From Ascaphus truei (Eukaryota; Chordata; Amphibia; Anura; Ascaphidae), in the NCBI GenBank assembly GCA_036426205.1, contig CM071568.1:53617146-53681145 (forward strand): a DNA stretch of 64,000 nucleotides, read 5' to 3'. The position numbers and the translations under genes were made by a program. Positions 19,401-31,179 of the stretch are shown piece after piece; position 1 is the stretch's first letter; every line of letters starts with the position of its first letter. The notes beneath the pieces were generated by a model. The model was not told where the DNA came from. It saw only the letters and a program-made list of their open reading frames with translations, and did no database searches.

Positions 19401-21040
19401 TTCTCCTTTAACCTTGTATGTACAGTATGTACTATTTGATTTTTAGATATGGTTTCAGAAATTTAATTTATGGTTTTATGTCCATTACCCTCTCAGGAGC
19501 TGTAATGGCAGATAAAAATACTCCTGTAGTTAGGAAACAATTTTTTTAAGCAGAGGAATATTATCATACTATCATAATAATACTAAAGTATCTCATTATT
19601 AATAATTTCAGAAATTGTGTTTCTAATCTAAAATCTAAGGTTTTTTTTTTTTTTAAAAGGGGTTAAAAACTGCATATAGCAGTAATTTCCTGAAGTATAA
19701 AATACAGAGTTCTAATGCTTCATGTGGTAATTTTAATATTTTTTTGTGATTTGCTTCTAGGTTTAGACCAAGTGTAAGATACCAGTTATCTAAAATGGGT
19801 TTGTGTCAAACATTGACCTTTGCTTATCCAATCTCTTTTGATTATGACTGTACATAGAAGTCCTGCTGTGTCGGGAGACTAGATAAGGAGAAAGAAAGGG
19901 AGTTTGTGGAAGCTTCTGTCAATTCTTGGGGGTGAATAAAAATGTGTTCCTTTGTCTTTAGTTGGCAAATTAATTATGATGCCATCATTTGTCACACTGA
20001 AACAGACAAACAAACACTCAATACTATAGCTAATTTACTCAAATCCAGTGATTCCAATTACAAGTCATACATCATTATTTTTCACAAGATCCAAATAAGT
20101 AAAATAGTTTTTTACATGTGATTTTTAAAAATTTTTAAAGAACCTAATTACACTATAGTAAGTTGTTTAAAAATATTGTTTGATTGCTATGTGGAACTCC
20201 ATTAAAGAAAGGAAAAACCATGGCTAAAAGTTAACACTGCTGTGGCTTTTCCCTTTTTCCATATTATTCCACAATACAAGAAAAAACTATTACTCACTTA
20301 GACAGCATAAATTAAATATAAGTATTAAATCAGTCACAATAATAAACCAAGATATATGGTGAAACTATTACTAAAATAGGGGATATGGAATCTTGATACA
20401 GTACTGTATCTCAGAGATAAACATCCTTCGTTTTAAAAGAAATATCCTTTAATAAAGATGTAAAATAAATCTCTCTCTTGCTGAGATTAATCAGTTTGAC
20501 TTTGGGTTAAAACCCCCATGACTTCTCTCATACCCGTACTGCACTGTGATGCTCAGATCTTCAATAAGATCCACAATTTACACATATCTTGCCTCTTCGC
20601 TGAAAACCCAGAATTTTTGCATTTACAGTATTATCTTACTGACTTACAAAAAAAACAAAACAATTACAGTAGGTTTATTTGACATGATAACCCCACTTAT
20701 GCATGCTGCTGGCTTTTAGATATTCAACAAATATTTATTTTAATAGCGTTGCCTTTATTTTCTGACATTTGGCTCACTGGTTGGTATTTTCCACTCATGA
20801 AGTGGAACAAAGTTTTCACTTTTCCAGCCCATATTTTAAATATATATTTTTTAATTGTAATGTTTTAATGGAATGACATTTTTGTTTTAGTCAAATAAGA
20901 ATTATCTTATTTTATGAAATGTTAATTACAGTATGTTGGTAAATGGAGAAGTTATAACAAAAGACAACAAACCCCGGTGCTACATCCAATGTGACAAATT
21001 ATATAGTTAAATACTTATCTGTCTTTATTTTCAGAAGTGA
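19401..21040. other. AT-rich intergenic DNA, nothing recognised
   Basis: No frame of interest, RNA gene or repeat boundary could be recognised. It may be unique-sequence DNA. Confidence 0.5.
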
Positions 21041-21870
21041 TGATCATTTAGTTACATTCTTTGGCTAAAGCATTTTAAGCTTGCAGACCATGCCAAGTTT
21101 TCCCCTCCTTTGCAAGTCCTAACACTACCTGGACAAGCTCTCCTAACCTCTCTAAGAATATCTGGAACATAACACCTGAGTTGACTCAAAGGCATATTCC
21201 TAAGAGATGCTCCCCAATATGCCTTCACTGCCCCTGTCCCCCAAACCAGAATGGATGAGGTTAACAGCATGTGGACAAGAGCCACTTCAAAGACCACCTG
21301 GAGTTCATCAGCCCCTCTCCGCTGCATGTCTAAGTTGATGTACTGTGTACTGTTATTTTTATTTCTACCAAAGAATCTCTGGGACATAACACTTGTCACC
21401 CCAGAGGCATCTGCCCTTGGCGTCACCTGAAGGGCATCCAAAAGATGTCACCATTTGCAGCTGTTCACTGATGTTTGCTTATGTTACAACTGCTCTACTG
21501 CAATCTGAAATTCACCAACCCTCTTGTCCCCTATACCCAATGTTCAACTTACCCTACTTCATATATTGTAATCTCCTTGAGGCAGGGCCTCTTCTAATAC
21601 ATTGCAGGCATATCCTATCTCTACTAACAAAATTGTAATCGTGTCTGTAAATGTTACATATGCCCATAATCATATCTCTAACTGTCCATGAATTGTCTTT
21701 AAACTGAATGTATAACCTCTGTTCATTTAAGGAACCATGTATTATTATAACTCTGGCATTTCCTGTCTGACTCTGGTATAAAAAAAATAATTGTAATTCA
21801 TTTGAGTTGTTCTCAAACTGACTGTAAAGTATTGTGATTTTCTCTTAAGTGGATGTGTGTTATTTCTTAA
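21041..21870 (+). other. Unclassified; probable old LINE remnant
   Basis: ATTGTAATCTCCTTGAGGCAGGG at 21555-21577 resembles the TGTAAGCTCCTCGGGGCAGGGACTC tail word of the L2-like LINE at 33821-33850. The upstream 500 bases are more GC-rich than their surroundings and may be eroded LINE coding sequence. A 129-codon minus-strand frame here has no recognisable domain. Confidence 0.35.
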
Positions 21871-21879
21871 AAAATAAAT

Positions 21880-22815
21880 GATGATGGGAGGAGTGTCTTA
21901 ATAGACTGTCCATTCAGAGGTGCAGACCTGCTGTTTCTAAGTGGGATGGGTGATCTTAAAACCTGGAGTCTCCTCTCTTTTTCAGGTCAGCTACAGTTTA
22001 TGGGTTGTGTGGGGTGTATGCATTAAAATATATTCATATTAGGTTATCCCAAAGTTAGGTATGCTGCGGTCAGGGAACAATGGTAAACTGGGGAAGCGGC
22101 AGCCCACCTGCTGGGAAGACATACATATTGCAGGTAGAAGTGTTGTTTCATGCAAGCAGCATGGATCCTATTCCTGCAGGAGGTATGGAGCTGACATGAG
22201 GAATTGGAGCCTGGATTCTGGCTCTGTTGGTCCAATTTCCATTGGTCAGTTCCAATTTCCTACACTCCTAAGCACACCCCTAGGGGATGTCCTAGAGTGC
22301 ATTCACCTCCCCCAGCCCTAATTGGTCAGGCTCAAGGAAGCCCTTGAGCTCTGATTGATGTCACAAATGTAATCTCTTCCCTGATTGGTATGCATCCAGA
22401 CTTCAATGTTTCTGGGTGGAGGCCGGGTATCTATGTAAGTCCAAACCGATCAGAGCTCCATAGTTATTCCTAGGTAGTCTCGGTATCAAGGCTTTTTAGC
22501 GGTTCATGGTTGGTTTCTGTGCCTAGGACCAGCTGCAAATATGAGCAGGAGCAGTGATCCCTAGTTACTGGGAAATCCTGAGGAGGAACATTCCCTAAAG
22601 ACATCCTGGGTAAGCGAGTCTCAGCAGCGCCCAGCACCTTGCTAGCTACAGTAGGAGTTCTCCCTGTGTTTAGCCAGTTTGATGAGTGTAACGGTGTTTC
22701 TTTGATTGTGCTGCTGCCTGCTTGCTTTGGATAGAATAAACTCAGTTTATTTAACTCCCTCATTCTGTCTAGTGCTTGTGATCCCTGTGTAATAAATCTG
22801 GTCTCCTGTGACAAC
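21880..22815 (+). repeat. LTR-like or promoter-like unit with CCAAT boxes and AATAAA
   Basis: It contains repeated ATTGG/CCAAT words (22229-22390), a GC-richer middle, and AATAAACTCAGTTTATTTAACTC at 22735-22757 followed by CTGTGTAATAAATCTGGTCTCC, which resembles an LTR R/U5 end. No duplicate LTR, TSD or internal region was found, so solo LTR is an inference. Confidence 0.35.
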
Positions 22816-24184
22816 TATGTATGTATTGTGGTAGAATTGATGTATTAGTATTAGTAAGTTTGTATTTGTTAAACACTGTTTAATAATGATATTGACGCAA
22901 TTTGTTCTGCTTTTGCATGCCCTGCCTGCTATTATGATGGGTGATTCAAAATCAAGCTCTTGAAAAATGCCATTTGGTATGGTAGATGCATATATTTTTT
23001 TTTTTTGGTTTATTACCTTAATTGTAGCATAGCAGTAGTGCTCATCTTCTAAGCTACATACGGATATTACATATTTGTATAATATCTCACCAATTATCTT
23101 TTCAAAAGTTGCACCATCTACAGTCGGAATAAAAAAAAGATACACTACGTACATTGATTAATGGAGATATGAATAGACTTATTGAATCTTCGACTATTGA
23201 TTTAATCATCAAAATTAAGTCTAGAAATTTAAATTATATCAAGTTCTGGAAAACGTTACTGAAAACTAACGATAAATTGTTATTTTTCTAATGCTAGGTG
23301 AAAGAAAGTTGCACTGAATATTTACATAGTCCCTCTCACCACAGATATATGCATTTTTACACCTGCATGCATCTGCTTTCCAAGCTCTGAAAGTGTACAA
23401 TACAGTAGTTGTTGATTTGTTATGAATAATCTAAACACCAATGCACTTCTTGGAGGATAGAATCAGTAAGCGGAATGGTCAAGGTCGTTGTCAATTTATT
23501 TGCTGCAGTCAAGGTTTTAACCTCATAAATTAAAGGTAAATTACTTTAGTTCTTTCATGTATAATGTTGCAATTGATCAATATTCTATCATTTCTTCCAG
23601 TGCCTTCAATTGCATTTCTTCTATTTCTAGTGTGGACAAGAAGTGATAATTCTGGTCATTACCTCTAATTAAACATCTAATTTTAGACTTTCATTAAAGA
23701 TAAAAAAAAATCTCATGTGAGGTGCTTCTGAAAGATGAGGATACAGGAAATAATAAATTAAAACTTAGAATGGCTTATCATCCATCACCTAAAGTAATGT
23801 AAGTCAGTTTCTCAGCATACACCATAAGTAAACCGGTTCTACTATATGTGATGTATCTATGTATGATTAATCTAAGAATGATAAAGCAATATCAGCACTT
23901 CTGACAGCGTAAAAATGCAATTGGAAAAAAAGTCACACTTTTTTTTTGTAGTTCAGTAAGCCAAGTTTAATTTTCATTTAATTAACATTGCATGTTAATT
24001 AGTGATGAATGTCTCAAGATCAAATTAAGAAAAAGCGTACATAAACAAACATTGTATTTAACAACCTACCAGTAGAACTTACATTTTTAAATTTCTTCCT
24101 AGAATATTGTTGTTCTTTTATTGTTGACACTTTCAAATGCTGATTGTTTTGCCAATCACCTGTCTCACCCACTATTGCCAAACA
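22816..24184. other. AT-rich intergenic DNA
   Basis: A 135-codon minus-strand frame at 22747-23154 lies in AT-rich DNA and has no family features. No gene is called. Confidence 0.5.
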
Positions 24185-24600
24185 ACTTTACAATATATCC
24201 TTTGAGATTGGAGAAAAGGAGATTTCGCTAGCAGCAAAAACAATGGGTTCTCTACAGTAAGGGCAGTTAAAATGTGCCATTTACAACAGATGGAAACTGT
24301 GATGACAGATTCAATAAATATTTTTAAGAAAAGGTAAGATCTATTTTTAGAAAGGAAAGGAGTACAGTGATATACCAAATAAGTTAAAACATAGAGAGGA
24401 TGTTGATCCAGGGAGAAATGTGGCTGTTGTTACTTGAGTCAGGCAGGGATTCGTTTTTTCCCTTTTAAAGACATAATTTCCTCATGTTTCACTGGGTGTT
24501 TGTGTTTGCCTTCCTCTTGATCAATATAAACATTGGTTGAACTCGATGGGCATATGTCTTTTTTCAACCTCATCTACTACCGGTATGTAAAAGTTCTTAG
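24185..24600 (+). repeat. CR1-type LINE 3' end, copy 1
   Basis: It is co-linear with 43770-44200. Shared landmarks are GGAGAAAAGGAGATTT, TCTACAGTAAGGGCAG, GTTTCACTGG, TTTGCCTTCCTCTTGATCAA and the terminal CTCGATGGGCATATGTCTTT then TTCAACCTCATC. The first part corresponds to the end of ORF2, and stops and indels show it is old. Confidence 0.75.
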
Positions 24601-24662
24601 GGGAAAAAAAACAAAGGGGAAGAGTGGGTGTTCAAACCAGCAAGAATAGTGTCTCCAATTAC

Positions 24663-24671
24663 CTAAATACT

Positions 24672-24711
<40 letters not shown>

Positions 24712-24714
24712 TAT
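24663..24714. repeat. (AAT)n microsatellite with A-rich end
   Basis: About 12 TAA/AAT units run into poly-A immediately beside the LTR end at 24716. Confidence 0.85.
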
Positions 24715-24715
24715 A

Positions 24716-26026
24716 TGTAACGCACTTTCCCCCCATCCCCTGAGAGATATAGCAGCTACGGTGTATGTGATGTGTTACTTGCGGCTCACAGGAGGCCTGA
24801 ACCTCCGCTACTGGGAGCCTGGGATGTACCTGATCCGGTTGACGACAGCGCCTCCACCTGAACGGGATCCCAACAATGTAGGATAACCCAGTGCATAACA
24901 ATACTGTATAATAAACACACACCAGTAGAATATAACAGGTTTTACTGAACAGGATAAATAGTATCTGACCCCCAATATATATACTTTATTATAATATATA
25001 TATTATATATATATATATTATAATATATATATATATACAGTGTTCGACAATCATACAATTTACGCCCGGGGCAAGAGGATTTAAACCCCGGGCGTAGTAA
25101 ATATTGGCCCAAGCATCACACGTGTTTTTTTTTTAAATTTTCCCTGCTTGCGCTTAAATTTCCCGCTCGCGCTGACTAAAAAGGAAAGAGTATAAAAATA
25201 AAACGTCCCCCTACCTGACAGCTGATTGGCGCGCACTCCCAGGCTTTGTGGGCGCGCGGCCAGGCTCTATATGAGCCAGCCCCCAACAAGCAGCCATTCT
25301 TTTCCCATGGAGGACACAGTAAGTATTATCTGTGCCTTCCCCCACCTCCCTCCCCTCCCCGGCGCTTCTGCTGCCCGCAGTTATGGAGATGGTAGCGGGG
25401 ATGCCCCCTCATGTCCTTGCTTCCCCCGCTTCCCCCCGGTCCCGCATCAGAGAGCGCGGCGGGTGATGGGAGCACGGATGCCCCCTCATGTCCCTGCTTC
25501 CCCCCGCTTCCCCCCGGTCCCGCGTCAGAGAGCGCGGCGGGTGATGGGAGCGGGAATGCCCCCTCATGTCCCTGCTTCCCCCCCCCCCACCAATAAAATA
25601 GTCTTTAATGATGTATGCCCGGATCGAGCCCAGACTCAGGCTATGCTTCCCAACGTGGTGTCTTTACTGGCAGTATAAACTAACTATATACAGCTAATGG
25701 GGAAATGTCCCTAGCTAGGGTTTCCCTCAAGCAGCCACAATCTAATTAGGTGATTGGGACCTAAGGGGGTTAATATGACCTAGTCTGGGGCCACTGACAC
25801 CCTTATCTTATCTTCCCTGTCCCAGTCCTGGCTCCAACTGAACTAACTGTCAGCTTGCACTTCAATCACTCCAAAGTTCCAATCCCCCTCAGTAGATTCT
25901 AGCAGCCCTATTGGCTGTACTGTGTTAAATGACCTCAGCTCCTGTGGCATTCTGGGGAGTGTAGTTCTTCTACGTAGCAACATAGGGAGGAGGTAAGGGG
26001 GGGGTGCAGATGGAGAGATGGCTACA
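24716..26026 (-). repeat. 3' LTR of the minus-strand Gypsy element
   Basis: On the minus strand it begins TGTAGCC at 26026, just after a polypurine tract, and ends GTTACA at 24716. The last ~180 bases parallel the 3' part of the LTRs at 6.8 and 15.1 kb (AGGTGGAGGCGCTG and AGCGGAGGTTCAGGCC words). A foreign-looking block at about 24970-25600 interrupts it. The promoter words AACTACACTCCCC (25952-25964) and AGCCAATAGGG (about 25906-25916) are present. Confidence 0.7.
24965..25600 (+). repeat. AT microsatellite plus GC-rich block with 77-bp minisatellite inside the LTR
   Basis: An (AT)n tract at 24980-25040 is followed by CAGTGTTCGACAATCATAC and a CCCGGG-rich block. Units beginning TGCCCCCTCATGTCC start at 25404, 25480 and 25557 (~77-bp period, two full and one partial). 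The 150-codon frame at 25226-25678 arises from this array. The block is probably a separate insertion. Confidence 0.6.
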
Positions 26027-26042
26027 TCCTTCCCCTGGTGAA
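26027..26042 (-). promoter_or_regulatory. Polypurine tract of the Gypsy element
   Basis: On the minus strand CACCAGGGGAAGGA immediately precedes TGTAGCC of the LTR, equivalent to the tract at 10923-10935. Confidence 0.7.
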
Positions 26043-26139
26043 AACCCCAACGCCCCCACTTGGAAACAACGTAACCATCAATATAATTACACAATAAAAA
26101 TGCAGTGGCTATGTACAATCTTATCAGATTGCATGGCTT

Positions 26140-29100
26140 TACATAAGATTATACAACTCGGTGAACATCCCAATCACCGAGCGTATTTTATCCCGAGACC
26201 ACTGCTGAGCCTCATAGTGGGGTGCCCAAACATAATCATAGGTCATCCGATTGGGAAGATGCCTAACTCGTTGGCTCCATCTTAGCGGTTCTTCAGCTAC
26301 TCCCTCAGCAGGGTAATACACAGAGTCCTGAGGCTCAGTCTCTCCTATTGAGGGTATAAATGTCTCTGAATAGTCTCTCTGTGGAAAGAAGCATGGGCTT
26401 CTAGGATACAGAGGTTGGCTCATTGGAGCCGCCCTAGGGGGCGTTGTTTGTCGGGGCCCTTTACCTGTAGCTCCTCCGGTAGGTGCTCCGTAACTTTGAG
26501 GTCCCCTTTGATAGGGTCCTTACATAGGATCCTCTAGTTTTTGGGGGGTGATTTCTTCACTGTCCGTGTGATCCTTGGTGGTCTCACTGATGGTTTCATG
26601 GTCAGATTCTAACTGTTCCCATTCACCGTCTAGGGGTGTCGCCGTTATTTCTGGCTCGTTGTCTCCCATCTGCGGGGTGGGGAGAAGGTGGTTGAGGTGC
26701 CAGACCTTTACCCGCCCCTCTGTATCTCTTATGCGGTAGATCGGGAAACCCGGCATCTGCGACTCGACCTCAAATACACCGTCACACCAACGGTCGGCCA
26801 GTTTGTGCTTCCCGGGGACTCCAAGGTTGCAGAGAAGCACAGTATCTCCAGGGCGGATTTCCCGGTGTCTGATCTTGTGGTCGTATCGCCTCTTGTTATT
26901 GGCATTTAAGTGAGCGGCAGCCTTCTCCACTAGCTGGTAGGCTTGCTGAAGATTCTCTTGAAGCCTTTGCACATAGCGAAAGTGCGTCATATTGGGTACC
27001 CCATCAGTTGATACCCTCAGACGCACATCTACTGGAATCCAAGCTTCTCGCCCAAACATGAGGAAATATGGCATGTACCCTGTGGACTCATGGCGGTGCA
27101 GTTATATGCATGCACCAGAGGCTCTACATGCCTACTCCACATTGTCTTCTGAGCTCCTTTCAGAGTCCCAAGCATGTCCAGGAGGGTCCGATTGAACCAC
27201 TTAGGTAGTGCATCTCACTCCGTGTGATAAGGAGTGGTTCGTGACTTGGTTATGTCCAGTAACTTAAACAGTTCTCGGATAAGTTGGCTTTCAAAGTCTC
27301 TGCCCTGATCTGAGTGTAGCCAGTTTGGGAGGCCGTAATGGACGAAGTACCTCTCCCATAATATTTTGGCCACCGTAATGGCCTTCTGATCCTTAGTTGG
27401 AAAGGCTTGGGCGTACCAGGTGTAGTGGTCTGTAATGACCAGCACATTACCGACACCTTGGCTGTCGGGCTCAATACACAGGAAGTCCATGCATACTAAG
27501 TCCATGGGGCCCAAGCTCTTCAGGTGAGCCATGGGTGCGGCTCTGGTAGGGAGAGTCTTGGTGTGGATTCACCTTGAGCACCTGTGACAGTGCGGCTCCA
27601 CTGACTCGCGCATCTTTGGCCAGAAGAATCGGTCTCGGACCAACCCAAAGGTCTTCTCCACACCGAGATGGCCATGGTCGTCATGCATTGACTTAAGAAC
27701 CATATATTGCAGGTTTCAGTTGTTGCAGAAATCCTCCCAAGGGGGGTATGATTGCCGCACAGCCGCAATGAATCAATGAAGGCTGATGTGTGAATGTAGA
27801 AAAAGCTTTATTCTCACACGGTGCAAGCGAATCCTCTGACTTGTTTCAGCCTGCAAATCATACCCCCCTTGGGAGGATTTCTGCAGTGCTGTCTACATCG
27901 CCTGCACGCCGAGCTGCTGGAGATCACTTGCTGTTCCTGTGGATGAACTCGGAAGCCTTGCTGATGCCGCCAGTCCGGTGACCACCCACCGCGCCGGAGC
28001 GGATGCAGGGTTGGCGGTGAAGAGGACATTGGCGTTCCACAGTGCTGGTGCGCCACATCTGTCCCAACATTTATGCTACATCAAGCCGAGATCTGCTGGC
28101 AGGAGCAGCTACATCATTCCAGAGAGGACAGGCACAGTGTCAACAACCCCAAAGTCAGCCACGTGAGTCTTTATATCTCAACTCTTTTGGTGCTCGCAGT
28201 GAGCCAGTTGCTGGAAGAGATATCACGCACATTATACTTATTCTGTCTGGGGTTGGCCATGCTTATTTCCCATGAATATATTAATTAAATCAGCAGGACT
28301 GTACCATTTCTTAGCGCCTGGTGGGTTAATCATTGATTTACCCGTTATATATAGGTTTCAGTTGTTGTCTATCTGTGCGGTTATGGTACTGCACCACCCG
28401 ATAGTCCAGTTTGTCCAGTTTGAATCTGTCTGCTTCTCGCATGAGAATCACGACCATGTCGCTGGGGGCACGCTTTAGAATTTCAGGCTTACGTTGCTGG
28501 ATGGCCTTGTGGATGATGCCGGCCTCTGGATCTTGATTTTGATAGTTCACAATATCCCTCCATGCAATGACCTTGTCGGAGGTGACGTTCATTCCCTGCG
28601 GGGCACAGTAGGCTGTCGGAATGGCCTTTGATTGGAATCCCAAGGAATCCGTGCAGTTCTGAGAAGGCCACTTTATCATCCACAATGGGGGCTATGGCAC
28701 ACATGGCTCGCATCCCTGGTCCAGGGATCTCTTCCCAGATATCATCATCCAGAGTGGCATTTAGTCCCAGTCTTTGGGGCAAAGCATCAGCCCTGATGTT
28801 CAGGGTCCCTGGTTTGTACTTCAAAGTGAACTTTTAGTTGGATAGAGCTGCCAGCCATCTGTGGCCGGTGTCATCCAGCTTGGCGGATGTCAGGATGTAT
28901 GTTAATGGATTGTTGTCCGTGCATACTTCGAAGACTACCCCGTACAGGTAGCCATGGAGTTTGTCCACGATTGCCCACTTGAGGACGAGAAATTCCAACT
29001 TGTGGACAGGGTAATTCTGCTCACTGGGCGTTAGACTGCGACTGACGTAGGCCACAGGTTGGTGTCCCTCCGGTATTTCTGGTGTAAGACCACCCCTAGG

Positions 29101-29519
29101 CCATTGAGGCTCACATCCACATGAAGGATATAGGGCTGTTCTGGGTCAGCGTAAGCGAGTACGGGTGACTCTGTTAGACTTTATTCAACCCAATGAAAGC
29201 TTTTTCACAGTCAGGGGTCCATTTATCATCGAATGGCTGTCTGGTGGAGGTGGCTTTCTGGCCTGTGACCTCAGGGAATATTTTGAGGAGATTGTTGAGG
29301 GCCTTGGCCTTACTCAAATACCCCTCCACAAATCAGCGATAGTCGCTACAGAATCCATGGAAAGAGCGTAGCTTCATGACGTTCTCGGGTCGTGGCCAAT
29401 TGTGACGATGAGGGGGTAACCAGGCTCCCAAATAAAGGTTAAGCCCACTTAGTTGCCCCTGACCTGTGTTTGGGGGTCCTAGAGTGTCAGCTCTTGGACC
29501 TGCTTGTTGTACATGTACA
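26140..29519 (-). pseudogene. Gypsy LTR-retrotransposon pol: RT end, RNase H, integrase, GPY/F module
   Basis: Reading down the minus strand: the RT thumb with WPRPENVMKLRSFHGF (~29390); RNase H with AYVSRSLTPSEQNYPVHKLE and CTDNNPLTYIL (29055-28835) and KYKPGTLNIRADAL; an integrase HHCC region with HDDHGHLGVEKT (~27680); the integrase core with first Asp in VCMDFLC and second in LHSDQGRDFES (27532-27215); then RRYDHKIRHREIRPGDTVLL and a GPY/F-like GFPIYRIRDTEGRVKVWHLN (27074-26520), with a terminal extension to ~26140. Where the catalytic glutamate is expected before the WFNRTLLDML stretch there is AAG (Lys), and a stop codon replaces a nearby residue. There are several other frameshifts. 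Gag, protease and the RT palm are absent: the element is cut at ~29519 by a MITE. It is also split by an insertion at 27726-28352. Confidence 0.85.
27726..28352 (-). mobile_element. HHR-bearing insertion in pol with a 15-bp target duplication
   Basis: The 15-bp word AGGTTTCAGTTGTTG flanks it at 27711-27725 and 28353-28367. Inside, 27725-27750 and 27855-27886 form an inverted repeat. On the minus strand a degenerate HHR is traceable: GAAA at 27844-27847, AAGTC after it, and a 7-bp extended stem I pairing 27830-27836 with 27873-27879. The CTGATGA core is not preserved. Long duplications and the head-to-head start agree with PLE-related retroposition. No coding region was found. Confidence 0.65.
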
Positions 29520-29830
29520 GGTGCGACCACGAGTATTCTAAAACTTGCCTTGGAAAATCTGGGGGCAATCACCAAAAACACCCCAGTAATGCTGCAACAT
29601 TTTCTGTGACATTTCTGCAGAAAAACTAATGGCCCATCAGATTAACACAGCAGGGGTCCCAGGCAGTCCCATGCAGTTTGAATGGGACTGCCAGGGCCCC
29701 CCGCTGTGTTAATCTGATGGGCCATTAGTCTGTCTGTCAAAATTTCAATGAAATGTTGGCAGCATTACCTGGATATTGCCCCAGAATTTCCAAGGCAAGT
29801 TTTAGAATACTCATGGTCGCACCTGAACTG
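29519..29830. mobile_element. Palindromic MITE, copy 1
   Basis: The ends are inverted: GTGCGACCACGAGTATTC at 29522-29539 against GAATACTCATGGTCGCAC near 29807-29824. Internally AATGGCCCATCAGATTAACA and its complement flank the centre, so nearly the whole element folds back. A second copy is at 50288-50636. There is no coding capacity and no certain target duplication at this copy. Confidence 0.75.
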
Positions 29831-30334
29831 CTATGCAATGTATGTAAAATGTGCGACAATAAAGAATTTTTGTGTTTTTACCTTTCCAGGAGTGTTAGCA
29901 TGCAGAGATTGCTGGGCTATGAGTTTGAAAGTAGATTAGAGAAACTTCTTTCAGATTGTGGCTATGTAGAGGGATTCCAAAGTTATTGGACACCCCAAAA
30001 GTGTACTCGGGAATCAGGTCAGATTCTCGGTTACATGGAACACAATGTTCCAGTCAAAATCCTACCCTGAAACGTTCATGCAACTCACGCCAGGATGTCC
30101 TGCTTACGCACAGGCCAGAAAGGTAAAGATAAAGGGCACATGGGGCAAGGTATCCCCAGAACAGTACAGGAGTCCCTAGTCTCAGGGGGATGCCCAGTTT
30201 ATGCCCAGATAACCCTAACCCGGGTATAAGGGGTTCAGGGATAAGACTGTGAGGCTTTTATTAAAATAAAAAGTCTAGTTTGCAGAGTGTAAGGGATATG
30301 GCTAGTGGGGAAACACAGCCCCCCTGTTAACCAT
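29831..30334. other. Unassigned; possible remnant of an LTR or LINE
   Basis: A 105-codon plus frame (29753-30070) overlaps the MITE end and has no recognised domain. AT-rich and mixed sequence follows. No call is supported. Confidence 0.35.
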
Positions 30335-30470
30335 CTGTTAACAAAGCCCCTAATGGGATGAAACGCGTCAAAGGTCACATGGCTATGTGAACTTGTTCGT
30401 TTTTTTCAATAAATTTGCCGTTTTTCCCTGGTGCACCGCTTCTCCTGGCTTCCCTTCTCTGATTGATCTT
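30335..30470 (+). repeat. Truncated HHR-element fragment
   Basis: GATGAAACGCGTCAAAGG at 30357-30374 and the following AATAAATTTGCCGTTTTT and GGTGCACCGCT words match the right side of the 2.5-kb foldback (GAAACGCGTCAAAG, AATAAATTACTGTTTTT, TGCACCGCT). Only the 3' half of the ribozyme remains. Confidence 0.6.
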
Positions 30471-30474
30471 ACGA

Positions 30475-31065
30475 CACTTTGGCCAAAGAGTTAAACTAAA
30501 AGACCATTTTATTCAAAAGATATCTATATATATATTTATAGAATCCCTTGCTGCAGTGGAAGTGCTGTGTGCTGGGTGATAATGGGGAATGGCGGGGTTG
30601 CAGACCTGCCTAAGACATGCAGATGAGCATACAGTTGTATTTACATTTGCATATTTGCTTTGAGGTGGAGGGTTTTTGTCACTTTTTTTACTCACCATAA
30701 CTTAACTCAGTATTATGGTTGGCCCATCCTTTAGCTTCTTTGCATACCCAGTTAATCAACCCCACACTGATGAGACCCATTAAGGTCGAAACAGCTGTCT
30801 GTGGGTGGTTTTCTGGGTATGCACCTTAACCCTGGCTGTGCTCAAAGCTGTGACCATGCAGCAAGCTTAAGCCTATAGGAAACCACGTTAAAAATGTTTT
30901 TTGAAGCAAAAAGTGGCACTGTGTGCTCATTTGCAGGTCATTTCCCAGAATCCCTTGCTGCAGTGGAAGTGCTGTGTGCTGGGTGATAATGGGAAAAGGC
31001 GGGGTTGCAGACCTGCCTAAGACATGCAGGCATGAGCATTCAGTTGTATTTACATAATATAGATA

Positions 31066-31100
<35 letters not shown>

Positions 31101-31179
31101 GCACTGTACCGTGTATTTGTGACAATGGATGTAGCACTGAGCTCTGTCTGCGTTCCATGTTCTGTCTCTGGTTTTAAAT
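30475..31179 (+). repeat. Repeat unit interrupted by a partial-dimer HHR insert
   Basis: Words at 30475-30533 and 31101-31179 recur as one contiguous block at 31638-31776. The intervening ~565 bases (30534-31100) are therefore an insertion. The insert holds a 107-bp direct repeat (30540-30646 and 30947-31055, period ~407 bp) around one HHR, i.e. about 1.3 tandem units. AT-rich tracts border it. Confidence 0.7.
30741..30823 (+). ncRNA. Apparently intact hammerhead ribozyme (type I, short stem III)
   Basis: Every conserved part is present. CTGATGA is at 30767-30773. Stem II is GACC (30774-30777) with GGTC (30784-30787) around a 6-base loop. GAAA is at 30788-30791. Stem III is the self-complementary ACAGCTGT (30791-30798), and the predicted cleavage base is C30799. 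Stem I pairs 30761-30766 with 30800-30805 in six perfect pairs, then an internal loop, then a 10-bp outer helix pairing 30741-30750 with 30814-30823. A short stem III without a loop is typical of HHRs in PLEs and retrozymes, which are thought to work as dimers. Self-cleavage is predicted, not shown. Confidence 0.8.

Noticed and set aside
22747..23154. 135-codon minus frame with VDGATFEKIIGEIL
   Set aside because: AT-rich, no family features, no promoter or splice context.
25226..25678. 150-codon Pro-rich frame
   Set aside because: It arises from the 77-bp minisatellite and the GC-rich block inside the LTR.
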